Below are positions 11,458 through 22,559 of a DNA stretch of 64,000 nt, piece after piece. Numbering within the stretch: position 1 is the first letter of the stretch; the number at the start of each line of letters is the position of its first letter. A program made the position numbers and the translations under genes. Under the pieces are notes generated by a model. That model made no database searches and was not told where the DNA came from. It saw only the letters and a list, made by a program, of their open reading frames with translations. The stretch comes from Henricia sp. BOLD:AAB3569 (lineage: Eukaryota; Echinodermata; Asteroidea; Spinulosida; Echinasteridae): positions 248,001-312,000 of the forward strand of contig JBBELK010000674.1 of NCBI GenBank assembly GCA_037783545.1. Direction: 5' to 3'.

Positions 11458-12168
11458 ACTATGAAGGCGAGCAGAGCGATCCTAAAGAGTGCTGCTCGGT
11501 CACACAGAAGGCTGCCGGACTCCACTGCTGCCTCGGTCCAGTGAAGAACGACCACATGTCCTGAGCCGCCTGTGTGCAGGTTCGCGACTACAGCTCCCAG
11601 TGTATCCACACCTACTGCTTCGCCGTTTCCCCATCGCCACAGGATCTGAAGATTGACTGATGGTGATGTCAAGACATGCGCGTGACTTGGATTAAAGTGA
11701 GGGAGACTTGCGCTGCATCGGCCTCACTCTCTCGTCCTGATACGCCGGGTCCAGTGGCAAGACAAAGTCGAGACGGCTGGGGGCGGACCGGGATGCAGGA
11801 GTTGCCGGAAGGTGACAAGTATGCCATACAACCGCCTTGGGGGCTCCACTTCCGATTTGCTGTCGGGGTTTACTCCCTTAGCCAATGACTTTCCCAAGAC
11901 ATCCACAAGGCAGTGGAGCTATTTGACCCATAGCTGGGGCGGTGGTTGACATGGTACCAGGACGTATCCACACGTCGGTGGGCCTGCACACCATGTCTCT
12001 GGGGCCCACTGCTGCTCCGAGATCCCCTACAGATTCAGCCTGAGGCCGCAAGGTCCCCAGTTACCGTGTGTTGCCACGAGGAGGCACTGCAGGAGTCTTG
12101 GTGGTGGAGAGGCTATGTACTGGCAGGGGAGACTTACACGCTCGGCTCCCTGCACTAGACACTTCACA

Positions 12169-12700
12169 TCACCCTGTGGCAAGGCCACTAACACATAATA
12201 TGCCATTATCATCATCATCTACGGTCGTCTTGCTGAGGTGTTCTGTTGACTGAATGATGTCCTCGACCGGGATGGCAAAGTTCATGCCGAGGGACAGAAC
12301 TTTGGTTTCTGTGCGTGAGAGCGGTAGCTGCAGGCTGAGGTTGACCACGGTTTGGCTAATCAAGGCTGGCTGGGACCTGAAGGGCTTGGTATTGTACGGA
12401 CGTTAGGATATAGATCAGTTCTATTGTCCGGCTTAGGGCGGACTCGGGCGCGTGGGTACGAGTCATTTTGTGAAATGTCCTAATCTGTTTATACGGCCGG
12501 CGGTTGGTCCAAGGCGTGGTTACTAAATGACTTGGTGAGGGCTTGGATCCTGGAAAAGTGGCGGATAGTGTCAGAAGCATGGGCTATCTCTCTCTTTGTT
12601 TTTTAGGGCAGCTCGGTGTGACCGGGTGCTAGAGATCTGGAGTCGTCGGAGGGTTAGGCTGGAAGCTCGCAGTATGTGGTCTGACTTGTGGTTCCGGTCC
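12169..12700 (-). pseudogene. Penelope-like element fragment in right inner arm
   Basis: Mirror copy of 10370-10838. A 64-codon frame (12169-12363) begins MISQTVVNLSLQLPLSRTE and runs to VLSLGMNFAIPVEDIIQSTE. It has lost a few codons relative to the left copy (PLKTIL is absent). No reverse transcriptase or GIY-YIG endonuclease domain is present. Confidence 0.55.
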
Positions 12701-14247
12701 GGATAGGTTAACCAAAATCAACACAAACATAAACATTCGCACTCCATTACCAAAGGTGGCTAATATTACCGATCTTTAACCAGTTCCTAAACACAAAACG
12801 GACGGAAATAACCCCCTGAAATCCATCGTATTCCTGTATTTTAATGAGGCTAGATCCGTCACTGGGAATAATTCTTCCTAATTTGTGAAATTTGGTTCAT
12901 TAGCTTGTTTGTGAATCAAGTGTTGAACTTGTTGGCGCGCATTACTATAATTGATACCAATAAATTGGCTAAATAAGTTGTCTTACGCACTTGATACACG
13001 TGATAATGCTGTTCTTAGGTTACAAATTATTTATCAGCAAATCGAAAACAGTTAGTGGCGCGTAGGCTGGTTTGGTCGGGGTGGGGGGATTTTCATGAAA
13101 GCGGAACTCCTGACAAGCCCACTCAGATCGTCGGGGTTGGGTGATCGGTCTGATGTAGCTCAGCGGGGAAGGGGGGGTGCGGGGCGCATGGTGCCCTCCT
13201 TGTATACATCGTAACCACCTCGACATTATTCTTCAATTTGGCATATGTATTAGGCAATCGTGTTTGACAACAGCACATATCCGTAACTTGCAGGTATCAT
13301 GACCGGCTGGGGGAGGGGTTGGGGAGGGGGGGGGGGGGGGGGGGGGATTGGTGTGGGGATCAGGACCGGGAGAGGGAACCGGGGACCATGGCGCCTGGGT
13401 CATGCGGTCCAGGAGGTGGGGGTCGGCAGTGCAGGGCGCCCGGGATGCAGTGCGCCTGGGTGCAGGGCGGGAATAGGAAGACGCAGGGGGCGGGGCTTAC
13501 TGTTACACGTGACCCTGACCTTCAGGATTTCCAGGCGTTCTTAAGCAGGGTTCGCACCACCAAACATTTTCTTAAGCGGGTGATTTTGCTTTTGTATGGT
13601 TATAGGAACACATTGGCACTTGTTTTATTGATGCACTCGTAATTATGATTAAAGGTGCAATTAGTGCTAATTGAAGGCCTTCTTAATTAGACTTAGCACC
13701 ACATATCTTGTTCTTAAATGGTTAATCAGTGATTGATTTGTCATAAACTTTTAATCAAAACACGCTAGAAACTTGCTCTTCGTATTTTGAATATTGGTGA
13801 CCTTTGACCTAATTAACCTTTGACCCTTTCTTAAGTAGGGTTCGCACCACCATAACTTTTCTTAAGTGGCATTTTTGTGTTCAGCCGTGTGTAGGGTGCA
13901 CATAGACATACGTTTTGTCTTTGCACTCAGAATTATGATTAAACGTCTAATTAGCGCTAATTAACCGCTTTCTTAAGTGGCTAACGCACCAAATCTATCT
14001 TTCTTAAGTAACGAATTCTCAATCAGTGTAGGTTGGCCTGACGATCCGTGCTAAAATTGGGTTTGCACTCTCAATTATGATGAAACCGAATTTTTGGGTG
14101 ACTTTAGGGGGCTGCCCCCTCCCAACGCACCACCCGGGACACTTAAGAAAGCCCGTTTGGGAGATGTCCCAGCTACTTCTACCAATCCCACACTTCAAAC
14201 CTTTTGCACTCAAAATTATGATGAAATCCTGCTGGGCTCCCGGACTA
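12199..14247. repeat. Right inner arm of the giant inverted repeat
   Basis: Complement of 9061-10838 plus 5129-5218, contiguous here because the nested transposon is absent. It includes a 21-base G run at 13326-13346, where the left arm has only short C runs around 9868-9885. The frames of 81-108 codons here are not coding. Confidence 0.7.
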
Positions 14248-14934
14248 TAGGGATTTCGTCCATAATTACCCGATTTATGTCTTTCAATCTCCGTAACTTT
14301 ATGGCGTGGACTGTACTGAGAACTATAAGTCAGCGGCAACGTACGGATAATTTAGCAAACTGCAGGATTGTGCATGAATCCCGCGAGTCCAAATCGTGTA
14401 GGGCTAGGCTATGTGCATAACATAGGCCTAGGCCTACGTGTAGGCTACGTTTGTACCGTGTACTGTGACTACAACTTGCATACAATTACAAACGTACGTA
14501 CGTGGAGTGAAAATGTCTGTCTGCAGTACATGTGTTTTACATGTATGTTGACAAACAAAGCGATCATGTTTAGTATCGTATGACGAATGTACGTTCTACA
14601 TTGCAAAAGGTTTCTTCATACGTCGATTAACATGTAACTCGAACGTTGAATGGAATTTGCCTCACAAAATGGCTGTTACTCGTGTTAATATTTTTTCACA
14701 ATTTGTTTCAAAAAAATTATTAGGCCTATTATGCGTGTACGTACGTACGTATACTCGTTACAGTGCTTTGCTCTATTGTTCTCAGTACATGTACATAAAT
14801 TACAATCCACGCTATTAAAGTTACGTTGAAAGAGGTAAATCGGGCGAAAGCCCTACCTTACGAGTCTGATCTGTCGTCATTCGGTGGAATACGCTGCTTA
14901 TCGCTGGGTGTATTCCTAGCAGGAAAAATGAGGT
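14248..14934. other. Right-arm spacer without match
   Basis: Not recognisably the complement of 4781-5128. Contains GTACGTACGTACGTA runs around 14740 and no credible gene. Confidence 0.35.
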
Positions 14935-15446
14935 CAAAATGTCAGACTAATTTAGGGTACAAATACTAATTAAAAGACGAATTATTTTTCGGAATTGACT
15001 AATTAAATTTGTTGAATGACTAATTATTTTTTTTGGAAGACTAATTAAATTTGGTAAATGACTAATCACCCGAAGAATTAGGCAAATTAGACCATTTTTA
15101 AAGACTAATTATTATTAGTCATTGCACACATGTAATGACTAACCTTTCGACTGGGTGACTAAATAAAGATTAGTCAAATTATACCATGAAATGACTAATT
15201 TATTTTCGTAAATTGACTACTTAATTTTTACAGTGCACGTTACCTACGTAATAGGAAAATTTGTACACAAGCTTTTCAAAAATGTATGTTGTGGCAGAAT
15301 TTTTTACCTTTTTGGGCAAAAGTTATCTCCTGAGAACAAAACAAGGACATTTTATTTCTTTAATTCTGAGATAAACTAAAGACATCTGAAAGGAATTATT
15401 GACTTACTTTTCAAATGTACCCCATTACTGTGGACAGACCCATATA
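14935..15446 (-). repeat. Right outer arm with GACTAAT subrepeats
   Basis: Complement of 4182-4780. The subrepeat block ends TTAATTTTTACAGTG at 15235 and the flanking 210 bases also match the left side, ending CTGTGGACAGACCCATATA. Confidence 0.65.
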
Positions 15447-15709
15447 GACGCTTTGGACCGGCAGCCAGAACCGCGGGCAGGTTTTCATTATTTCATATTA
15501 ATTCAGAATTTATTGCCATTTGTTCACATAAAAATGAACAGAGGAATTTTCCTTGCAGCAGTTTACACAAAAATACCACCAATACAATCACCACCAATAC
15601 AGTCACAATACAACAAATCAACAATACATGTAATCAATAATGATACAAATAAATAAATTTCAGTTGCAGGCAACGAATCCTAAAATTGCCGACCTTGGCA
15701 ATAAAACAT

Positions 15710-16495
15710 TTACATGTACATGTAGTTGCATATACAATTACAGCCTTGATAAGACTCTAACCGCTTGCGGGTAAAAATTATTGGTAAAACGAGTTGCTTT
15801 TGTTTTATGAGCGCAATAGCGACGACCTGACGGGAGCAATGTAAAAAGATCATTGGCTGATGTGTGGAATCTTGTGCAATGAGCTTGGGGCGTCGAAGCA
15901 AGCACTTCTCATGCACGCTCTCAAGTGAAGGCAAATCTGCATTTATAATTCTAGATGCAGTTCTGACCACACGATTTAGTCTGGCTTTATCCTTTGCAGA
16001 GGCACTGCCAAACCATATACAGTGATAGAAAATCACTGCTCTATATGAATTCACCATAGTCTGCTTACTCACACCAAACGCTTTAAGACGTCTCACAAAA
16101 TAGAGTTGGGCTTTCTTTATAATACAATTCTTATTCTCTGCCCATTTCAGATCGTGAGAGATAACAGTGCCTAAAAATTTAAATTGTTCAACATAATCAA
16201 CAGCTTGATTGTTGATCACAAGCTGCATGGGACAAAGGGAACTTTTTTTTCTTCTGAAGTCCACCACCATTTCCTTAGTTTTATCAACATTAAGGTCTAG
16301 ATTATTTTCCTCACACCACTTCTCCAGTTTGCTAACTTGGTCACGGTACTGTGTTTCATCATAATTTGTGATCAATCCCATAACTGGTGTATCGTCGGCA
16401 AACTTAATAACCTTAACGCTGTCGTAACTATTTGTGCAGTCGTGCGTGAATAATGAATACGAGGCTGGAGAAATGACAACCATGAGGTGTACCAA
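15710..16495 (-). pseudogene. Rex1-like reverse transcriptase, C-terminal half
   Basis: Open frame of 261 codons. About residues 30-36 hold the polymerase catalytic motif as FADDTPV (usual F/YADDT). Then come EKWCEENNLDLNVDKTKEM, VDFRRKK and FKFLGTVIS, the thumb and connection motifs of this family. The upstream fingers motifs are in other frames (16428-16670 includes a degraded GTPHGC..SSLVF in place of G.PQGC.LSP.LF). The protein cannot be made whole and the gene is dead. Confidence 0.7.
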
Positions 16496-17256
16496 TAGAC
16501 AATGAGATGGAGGCAGAGATACGACTACCGATCCTCACCATCTGAGGGCGGTCTAACAAAAAGTCAAAACCTACCGACAGATAGGTTCTGGGAAGCCAAT
16601 TTTCAACAATTTGTAAAACAGCCTGGCCTAGTTGGAACAATAGTGTTAAACGCAGAGCTATAATCAACAAAAATAATTCTGATTATGTATGCGGTTTAAG
16701 ATGCTGTAACGCATGGAAAACACCAAGAGATACAGCATCTTCAACAGAACGTTTCTCCCGGTAGGCAAATTGATACACATCAAATGACTTCATCACAACA
16801 CTTGTCAGGGCGATTGGTCTGCAGTCATTTAAACATGATACTTTCGCTTTCTTTGGTACTGGTATAATGGTAGATTTTTAAAAACATGTTGGTACCTTGC
16901 ACTGAACAAGAGATACATGTATATTTAAAATATCTGCAAAAAACACTGGCAAGTTGGTCGGCACACAGTTTCAACAGAAAGGGGAAAATACCATCCGGTC
17001 CAGCAGCCTTCTGACTATTTAAATGCTTAAAAACAGACCTGACATCAAAATCGTGAATTTAGAATGGTCCACAATTGTTATAAAATGTCACTTCAGAAGG
17101 CACAGTGCCATTTTTCCTGTCAAACTGGGCAAATAAATCATTTAAAGTATCTGGCAAAGTGGCATCATCAGAATCTGCCGTCCTGGGACGCAGCTTGAAA
17201 TCCGTCATACGCTGTAAACCCTGTCATACAACTCTACGGTTATTGGTATAGAGATG

Positions 17257-17493
17257 TCATCCTCCAATCGCTGTCATCCTCCAATAGTTTGCTCTGGCTT
17301 CCTTAATCGATTTCCGCAGGTCATACCGTCCCCGGTCACCACTGTGAAAGGCATCCTGTTTTTCATGTAACGTTTGTTGTGTGTCAGCGTTAAACCGTTC
17401 CTTCATGGTTAAACCTGCAGGGCTTATTATTGCCATAACTTTTAACAGACTTCTTGGGAATACACGTTTCCTCACAAAAGGCAATATAATCAC
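17257..17493 (-). pseudogene. Rex1-like linker segment
   Basis: Frame includes LHEKQDAFHSGDRGRYDLRKSI then KEARANYWR, typical of the segment between endonuclease and reverse transcriptase in Rex1-like ORFs (..KK.AF.SGDR.....RELR..IREAK..YR). It is in a different frame from its neighbours. Confidence 0.55.
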
Positions 17494-17771
17494 ATACGGT
17501 CACATACGGTCTGTGTATCCATGAATATTCGTCGATGCATCTTTAAACACGCCCCACTCTGTACAGTCCTATAAGCAGGAACAAGGTAGACCATTGAATG
17601 GTCAGACAACCCAAAGGGCAGCACGATGAATGGATCGATAGGTACCTTTAATTTTCAAATAGCAGTGATCCAAGGTCTTATTGCCTATTGTGCAGCATAT
17701 GTGATTTTGGGAGTTCTTTACATAAGTTGGCTTTATTAAAATCGCCTGCCACAATCATCAAACAATCAGAA

Positions 17772-18243
17772 TTATGAGCATTTTCTGTCCGAGTAACAAT
17801 GTTTGCTATAGTTGAACCAAGACACTGTTACAGTTAGCTTGTGGTGGTATATCTCCAGATCAGCAGAACAGGATCGAGACAGCACCTTGACATCGGTAGA
17901 CCCCTGATTATTGACGAGAAAGCGGCACATCCCCCTCCCTAGATTTAACAGTTTCCTCAAGAGACCGGTCACCTCTGTAGATGATAAAACCCGGGGGTGC
18001 CACAGGGCTGTCGAGCACTTAATAGTCCAACCATGTTTCGGTGAAGCAAAATGGAGAACAGTCTCTGTAATCCCTCTTAGTTTGAACATTGCACAACAGG
18101 GCAGGCAATGGTGGACGTAGACCTCGCCGATGCAACCTAACAGGAGCGCCACCACGTTTACCTCGTGAATCGAACCTGCCCTTTGTGAGGGGTCTCGAGA
18201 CGTCTAATAGAATGTATCCGGCCCCACAGAACAGACGTCGCAA
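17772..18243 (-). pseudogene. Rex1-like endonuclease N-terminus
   Basis: Frames at 18019-18243 and 17772-18155 together carry GKRGGAPVRLHRRGLRPPLP and RDYRDCSPFCFTETWL (the E of the apurinic endonuclease motif FTETWL), then CRFLVNNQGSTDVKVLSRSC. Two frames are needed, so at least one frameshift is present. Confidence 0.6.
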
Positions 18244-18250
18244 TCACGCC

Positions 18251-18648
18251 TTTATTTACTTTCTCTTCTCAACCGCATGATACCCAGCACGATAGGAATG
18301 CGACAAAGGGACTCCCCTAACGGCCCTATACCTCAACACACTATTCTATTCCCTTTTGTTAACGCACCAACTCCTCTAAAATCTGAAAGGAATTACTTTG
18401 ACATTCCTTGGTTGTTTGAGACACAATGGGGGAACAATGGAGGGGCGTGGTATATCTTCTGCCACATATCGTGATGCATACAGGATGTGACTGCCAAAAA
18501 TACGAAGAGGACTTTCAGCCGAATTTGTTTTTACCGTCCATCCACTTTACACAAGAAAATAATGCCTGCTGGATTTTAAAGGTTTTCTGATATTGTTGCA
18601 TGTAGCGGAAATTTCTGCAGACTTTGTAGCAACACTCTTCTTTGTTAT
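18251..18648. other. Short unassigned gap
   Basis: No gene or known repeat seen between the LINE and the split-repeat element. Confidence 0.4.
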
Positions 18649-18953
18649 CAAATTTTATCACTCAATGATAAAATTATTTATAAACAGGAAGGGAGGTGTG
18701 TTTTGTTCACACAGGATATTGATATTTGGTCTTGCTTACTGGCAATTTGACTGTATTTCCAATGGCTGTTTAGGTTTTGGGTGGTTTTAGCTTGTGTGTG
18801 TGACTGTAACAGGAGTACCTAGCCTACTCTGGCCTAGGCCAATGAGAGCTAGGTTACATTCACAGTGTGTAGGATTTAGGCGGAAAGCTATAGCCATGTG
18901 GTCACTTTTGTCTCAGCCTTAAACTGCACAACATCTAATAATGAAAAGCTACA
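18649..18953 (+). repeat. Repeat A1
   Basis: Starts CAAATTTTATCACTCAATGA and ends AATGAAAAGCTACA. Nearly identical to A2 at 20695-21018, which has a 17-base and a 2-base insertion. Confidence 0.75.
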
Positions 18954-19232
18954 GTGCAGAGATAAACCACTTGTTGACAGTGGCTTTCTCACCTCACACT
19001 CAAAGGTCATATGCTTTTGGTTGGAATGCAATTTTAAGGTTCAGGCACGGTGAACAAATGTTCTGCACTGCTCAAAAAAGCATTGGCCTTTTCTGGACTG
19101 GAAGGTTCACATTACCGTGCCCATTCATTTCGTATTGGGGCAGCAACCACAGCCCATGAATTAGGGGTCCCACCAACGGACATGTTTACCTATATTCGTC
19201 CAACCCCGGTTGTGCACATGCCGGGGATTTAA
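18941..19232 (+). pseudogene. Tyrosine recombinase remnant
   Basis: Two frames give the start of the core-binding domain (LLTVAFSPHTQRSYAFGWN) and the end of the catalytic domain (GSHYRAHSFRIGAATTAH, then TYIRP). HSFR is the H-x-x-R box and the Y of YIRP fits the nucleophile of tyrosine recombinases. The middle of the enzyme, with the first catalytic arginine, is deleted, and a frameshift joins the parts. Not functional. Confidence 0.65.
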
Positions 19233-19284
19233 TCGGCTAGTGTTTTTCATCTGAAGCAGATATGCACGTCTGCTTCATTTTAAA

Positions 19285-19854
19285 TTGATCATCCATGTTC
19301 TTACAGGCCCTGTTTGGATCATTGGTGATTCACTTATCCACTGGGCAGTAGGACCCCTGGACCCCAACTTTCCAGTGTTGTGGCAGGGCAGGAGTGGAGC
19401 TGGTCTGCCCGATTTACCCGACCTACTGCAGACAATTCAAGGCCCTCCCCCTTCCATAATCATTGTCCACTTAGGCACAAATGATCTTGGGAAAGTTGAC
19501 TTTTTCTCCATACGGCAACGGGTGGTTGTTTGTATGCACTCATGTAAAAATAAATTCCCCAATGCAACTCTACTGTGGTCCGACATACTGCAACGAGCAT
19601 TTTATTTTGGGGCAAATCCTCAAGAAAGGATGGAAAAGCAAAGACGAGCTGTAAACAGGTCGGCCAGGTCTCGGTGTGGCAGAATTGGCGCCACTAGTGT
19701 TAGGCATGAGCAGTTCACTTGGACGGATTTCAGTTTGTTTAGACGTGATGGGGTTCAGTCCTTTCACCCACAGAAAATTCCATTCTTAGGGAAAACTTTC
19801 TCACAGCCATCAGACACTTGTATTAGTCATGGGGCTAGTATCGTCGGATTTTAG
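19285..19854 (+). pseudogene. SGNH-hydrolase-like protein of the element
   Basis: Open frame of 189 codons directly after the recombinase. Residues about 10-16 read WIIGDSL (block I, Gly-Asp-Ser nucleophile). Residues about 60-70 read IVHLGTNDLG (block III, Gly-x-Asn-Asp). RRDGVQSFHP near residue 155 stands where the catalytic Asp-x-x-His block is expected, and looks damaged. SGNH proteins are esterases or lipases. An SGNH frame next to a recombinase is, as I recall, common in Ngaro-type elements. It has no obvious ATG of its own and may have been the tail of a longer polyprotein. Confidence 0.6.
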
Positions 19855-19888
19855 TGCTGGGTCTTATTTGGGCCACGCATTGCGTGTA

Positions 19889-20694
19889 TGGCATTTTTGA
19901 GGCGGAATAAGCCAGCACAGTGTCTGTGGCTGAACTTTACTATTCTCACTTTCACATTTTAAGTTAACACTTTTAGACAATGCACCTTTTGTATATTAAT
20001 GTAGTTTAATCTAAATACGGAGTAATTTTTTCCCAGTGTTACAAGTATCAACTTTTCCCCTGAGTCAGTGCAACAGGGGAGGAGGACCGTTCTTTCTTTC
20101 TGTATGTGCAAACGTTGGAAAAGAACGGGGTCTGAAATACATGTATTCGAACAAAAGTTTGATAAAAGTTTGATTCACAAATATATTGTACAATTTGTAT
20201 GATATGGCATTTTTCTTCGCTAAAGTTGGAATCATTCAAGAAATGATTGGCCTGATTGTGTGTGGAATTGAGATGAGTGTGTTTTCTGGTTTATGCGTTT
20301 TGGAGCTGCCCCTTGCATCAAGCTGTGGTGCTCTGAGTTATTGGTGCTCAGAGCTTGTGGTGCTTTTGGGCTTTTGGTGCCCATACCATGCAAGGGGCCT
20401 TGCTAAAATTGGTACAAATGGATGGTGATACACGGCCCCTTGCATCAAGCTGTGGTGCTCTGAGTTATTGGTGCTCAGAGCTTGTGGTGCTTTTGGGCTT
20501 TTGGTGCCCATACCATGCAAGGGGCCTTGCTAAAATTGGTACAAATATGGATGGTGATACACGATTGTTTTGTCCCATAACCCCCTTTAACAAAAGGGGT
20601 AGGGAATGAAGTGCTTTAAATAAACTTTTTGGCTGAGGCGTGTAGTCACAACAAAAAGCTGGCTGTGTTTGTTTTATTCCTTGTCTGCTTATAA
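19889..20694 (+). repeat. Repeat B1 with internal 127-bp duplication
   Basis: Runs from TGGCATTTTTGAGGCGG to TTGTCTGCTTATAA. Units at 20309-20435 and 20436-20562 are a tandem pair that B2 has only once. Each unit contains the inverted pair CCCCTTGCAT...ATGCAAGGGG. Confidence 0.75.
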
Positions 20695-21018
20695 CAAATT
20701 TTATCACTCAATGATAAAATTATTTATAAACAGGAAGGGAGGTGTGTTTTGTTCACACAGGATATTGATATTTGGTCTTGCTTACTGGCAATTTGACTGT
20801 ACAAGTATGTTGTGTAAATTTCCAATGGCTGTTTAGGTTTTGGGTGGTTTTAGCTTGTGTGTGTGACTGTAACAGGAGTACCTAGCCTACTCTGGCCTAG
20901 GCCAATGAGAGCTAGGTTACATTCACAGTGTGTAGGATTTAGGCGGAAAGCTATATAGCCATGTGGTCACTTTTGTCTCAGCCTTAAACTGCACAACATC
21001 TAATAATGAAAAGCTACA
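20695..21018 (+). repeat. Repeat A2
   Basis: Copy of A1, directly following B1 with no gap. Confidence 0.75.
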
Positions 21019-21082
21019 TTCAGAATTAATTTTTTCCCGCCACCACCCCTACTCCCACCAATTTCCAAATATTCAACTTTTG

Positions 21083-21761
21083 TGGCATTTTTGAGGCGGA
21101 ATAAGCCAGCACAGTGTCTGTGGCTGAACTTTACTATTCTCACTTTCACATTTTAAGTTAACACTTTTAGACAATGCACCTTTTGTATATTAATGTAGTT
21201 TAATCTAAATACGGAGTAATTTTTTCCCAGTGTAACAAGTATCAACTTTTCCCCTGAGTCAGTGCAACAGGGGAGGAGGACCGTTCTTTCTTTCTGTATG
21301 TGCAAACGTTGGAAAAGAACGGGGTCTGAAATACATGTATTCGAACAAAAGTTTGATAAAAGTTTGATTCACAAATATATTGTACAATTTGTATGATATG
21401 GCATTTTTCTTCGCTAAAGTTGGAATCATTCAAGAAATGATTGGCCTGATTGTGTGTGGAATTGAGATGAGTGTGTTTTCTGGTTTATGCGTTTTGGAGC
21501 TGCCCCTTGCATCAAGCTGTGGTGCTCTGAGTTATTGGTGCTCAGAGCTTGTGGTGCTTTTGGGCTTTTGGTGCCCATACCATGCAAGGGGCCTTGCTAA
21601 AATTGGTACAAATATGGATGGTGATACACGATTGTTTTGTCCCATAACCCCCTTTAACAAAAGGGGTAGGGAATGAAGTGCTTTAAATAAACTTTTTGGC
21701 TGAGGCGTGTAGTCACAACAAAAAGCTGGCTGTGTTTGTTTTATTCCTTGTCTGCTTATAA
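21083..21761 (+). repeat. Repeat B2
   Basis: Copy of B1 without the extra 127-bp unit. The last shared base is 21761, taken as the element's right end. Confidence 0.75.
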
Positions 21762-22558
21762 GTTTGTAATATCGTTTCGCAGCAGAGGCATTATGTTTTC
21801 AAATAATTATGATACTGTAATACGCTCGCATATAAACCTACTTTATCTTTTATTTCAGTACTAGGTATAGTATACAATAATACTTCAGTTTCATACAATA
21901 TTATTATGACAGTCAATAATAACAGGCAGTGAGTATGACTTTTGTATAATGCATATGAATACATGCTTAATACAATACTGAGCGGGCTAGAATAATGTTA
22001 TAATTATTTATTGCAAATTAATAGTACACAAGGTATGCATTCGGGTATCCATAGATTAACTGCTAACATGTTCTTAAAATTAATAAGCTTCTTAATATAA
22101 AGTTTGTGGGATAATCCCTAGTAATTCGCTGTAATAAAGTATTTCGCCAAATCGACCCCCGAACTTGAAAGAAGGTGACTAGTCGAATAAAATATATGGG
22201 CCTATGTTGCCAGGTCGACCCATTTTACAAAATTATCTTGGTGACATAAATTATCTTGTCAAATCAATTTACCAGTTTTTTAAAAAGTTGGCAAACAATT
22301 TTATTTTGATATAAGTCACCTTACCAATAACTTTTATATAATGCAGTATCTAAATAATTAAATATGGTGGCAATCACAAAGCGCCATGTATAGTAGAAGC
22401 TCATTTATAAAACAACACAGAAGCAGGAATTGGAATAAGTATGAACATAATTTTCTTTAAAATGTTGTTAATTTTATGGCATCTTCGGCAACTAAGGCCC
22501 TTTATGCCATCAGTTATATTTTTTATCAACTTGAGATGACAAAGGAGTTGCAGTTTTC
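21762..22558. other. AT-rich non-coding stretch
   Basis: No frame, repeat or RNA gene recognised. Confidence 0.4.
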
Positions 22559-22559
22559 C

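Larger units (their letters stand above)
10839..12198. other. Unique loop of the inverted repeat
   Basis: The only stretch of the palindrome with no mirror partner. It holds LINE and SINE-tail remnants on the minus strand (10860-11457) and otherwise undefined sequence from 11460 to 12198. Confidence 0.5.
4182..15446. repeat. Giant imperfect inverted repeat (11.3 kb, fold-back-like)
   Basis: Three matching blocks run in opposite orientation: 4182-4780 with 14935-15446, 5129-5218 with 14159-14247, and 9061-10838 with 12199-14158. The outer ends read GGGTCTGTCCACAGTAATGG on the left and its complement on the right. The loop is 10839-12198. Arms contain tandem subrepeats, as in fold-back elements such as the sea-urchin TU family (known from memory). 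The arms have diverged by substitutions and indels. An alternative is an inverted genomic duplication of unrelated repeats. Confidence 0.7.
15490..18250 (-). mobile_element. Rex1-like non-LTR retrotransposon (dead)
   Basis: Minus-strand LINE with endonuclease start near 18243, linker near 17257-17493, reverse transcriptase near 16400-16750 and C-terminal region at 15710-16495. The 3' UTR ends with GGCAATAAATTCTGAATT-like sequence near 15490. Frame breaks and stops separate the parts. The Rex1/Babar assignment rests on the similarity of HDC-(T)...KFADDT..GLI and NNL.LN..KTKE..VDFRR motifs to fish Rex1 proteins from memory. Confidence 0.7.
18649..21761 (+). mobile_element. Split-direct-repeat element with recombinase and SGNH remnants (Ngaro/DIRS-like)
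   Basis: Order is A1 (18649-18953), internal (18954-19888), B1 (19889-20694), A2 (20695-21018), a 64-bp filler, B2 (21083-21761). A1 equals A2 apart from 19 inserted bases; B1 equals B2 apart from one extra 127-bp tandem copy. An A1-...-B1-A2-B2 layout is the known signature of Ngaro-type tyrosine-recombinase retrotransposons. gag and reverse transcriptase are absent, so this is a deleted copy. The simpler alternative is a head-to-tail dimer with the internal region lost from the second unit. Confidence 0.65.

Noticed and set aside
12230-12280. Hammerhead ribozyme near the Penelope-like fragment
   Set aside because: CTGAATGATG resembles the core word but has an extra base, and no matching GAAA with closing stems was found.
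20048-20239. 63-codon minus frame repeated identically at 21242-21433
   Set aside because: The identity is explained by the B1/B2 repeat, not by coding selection.
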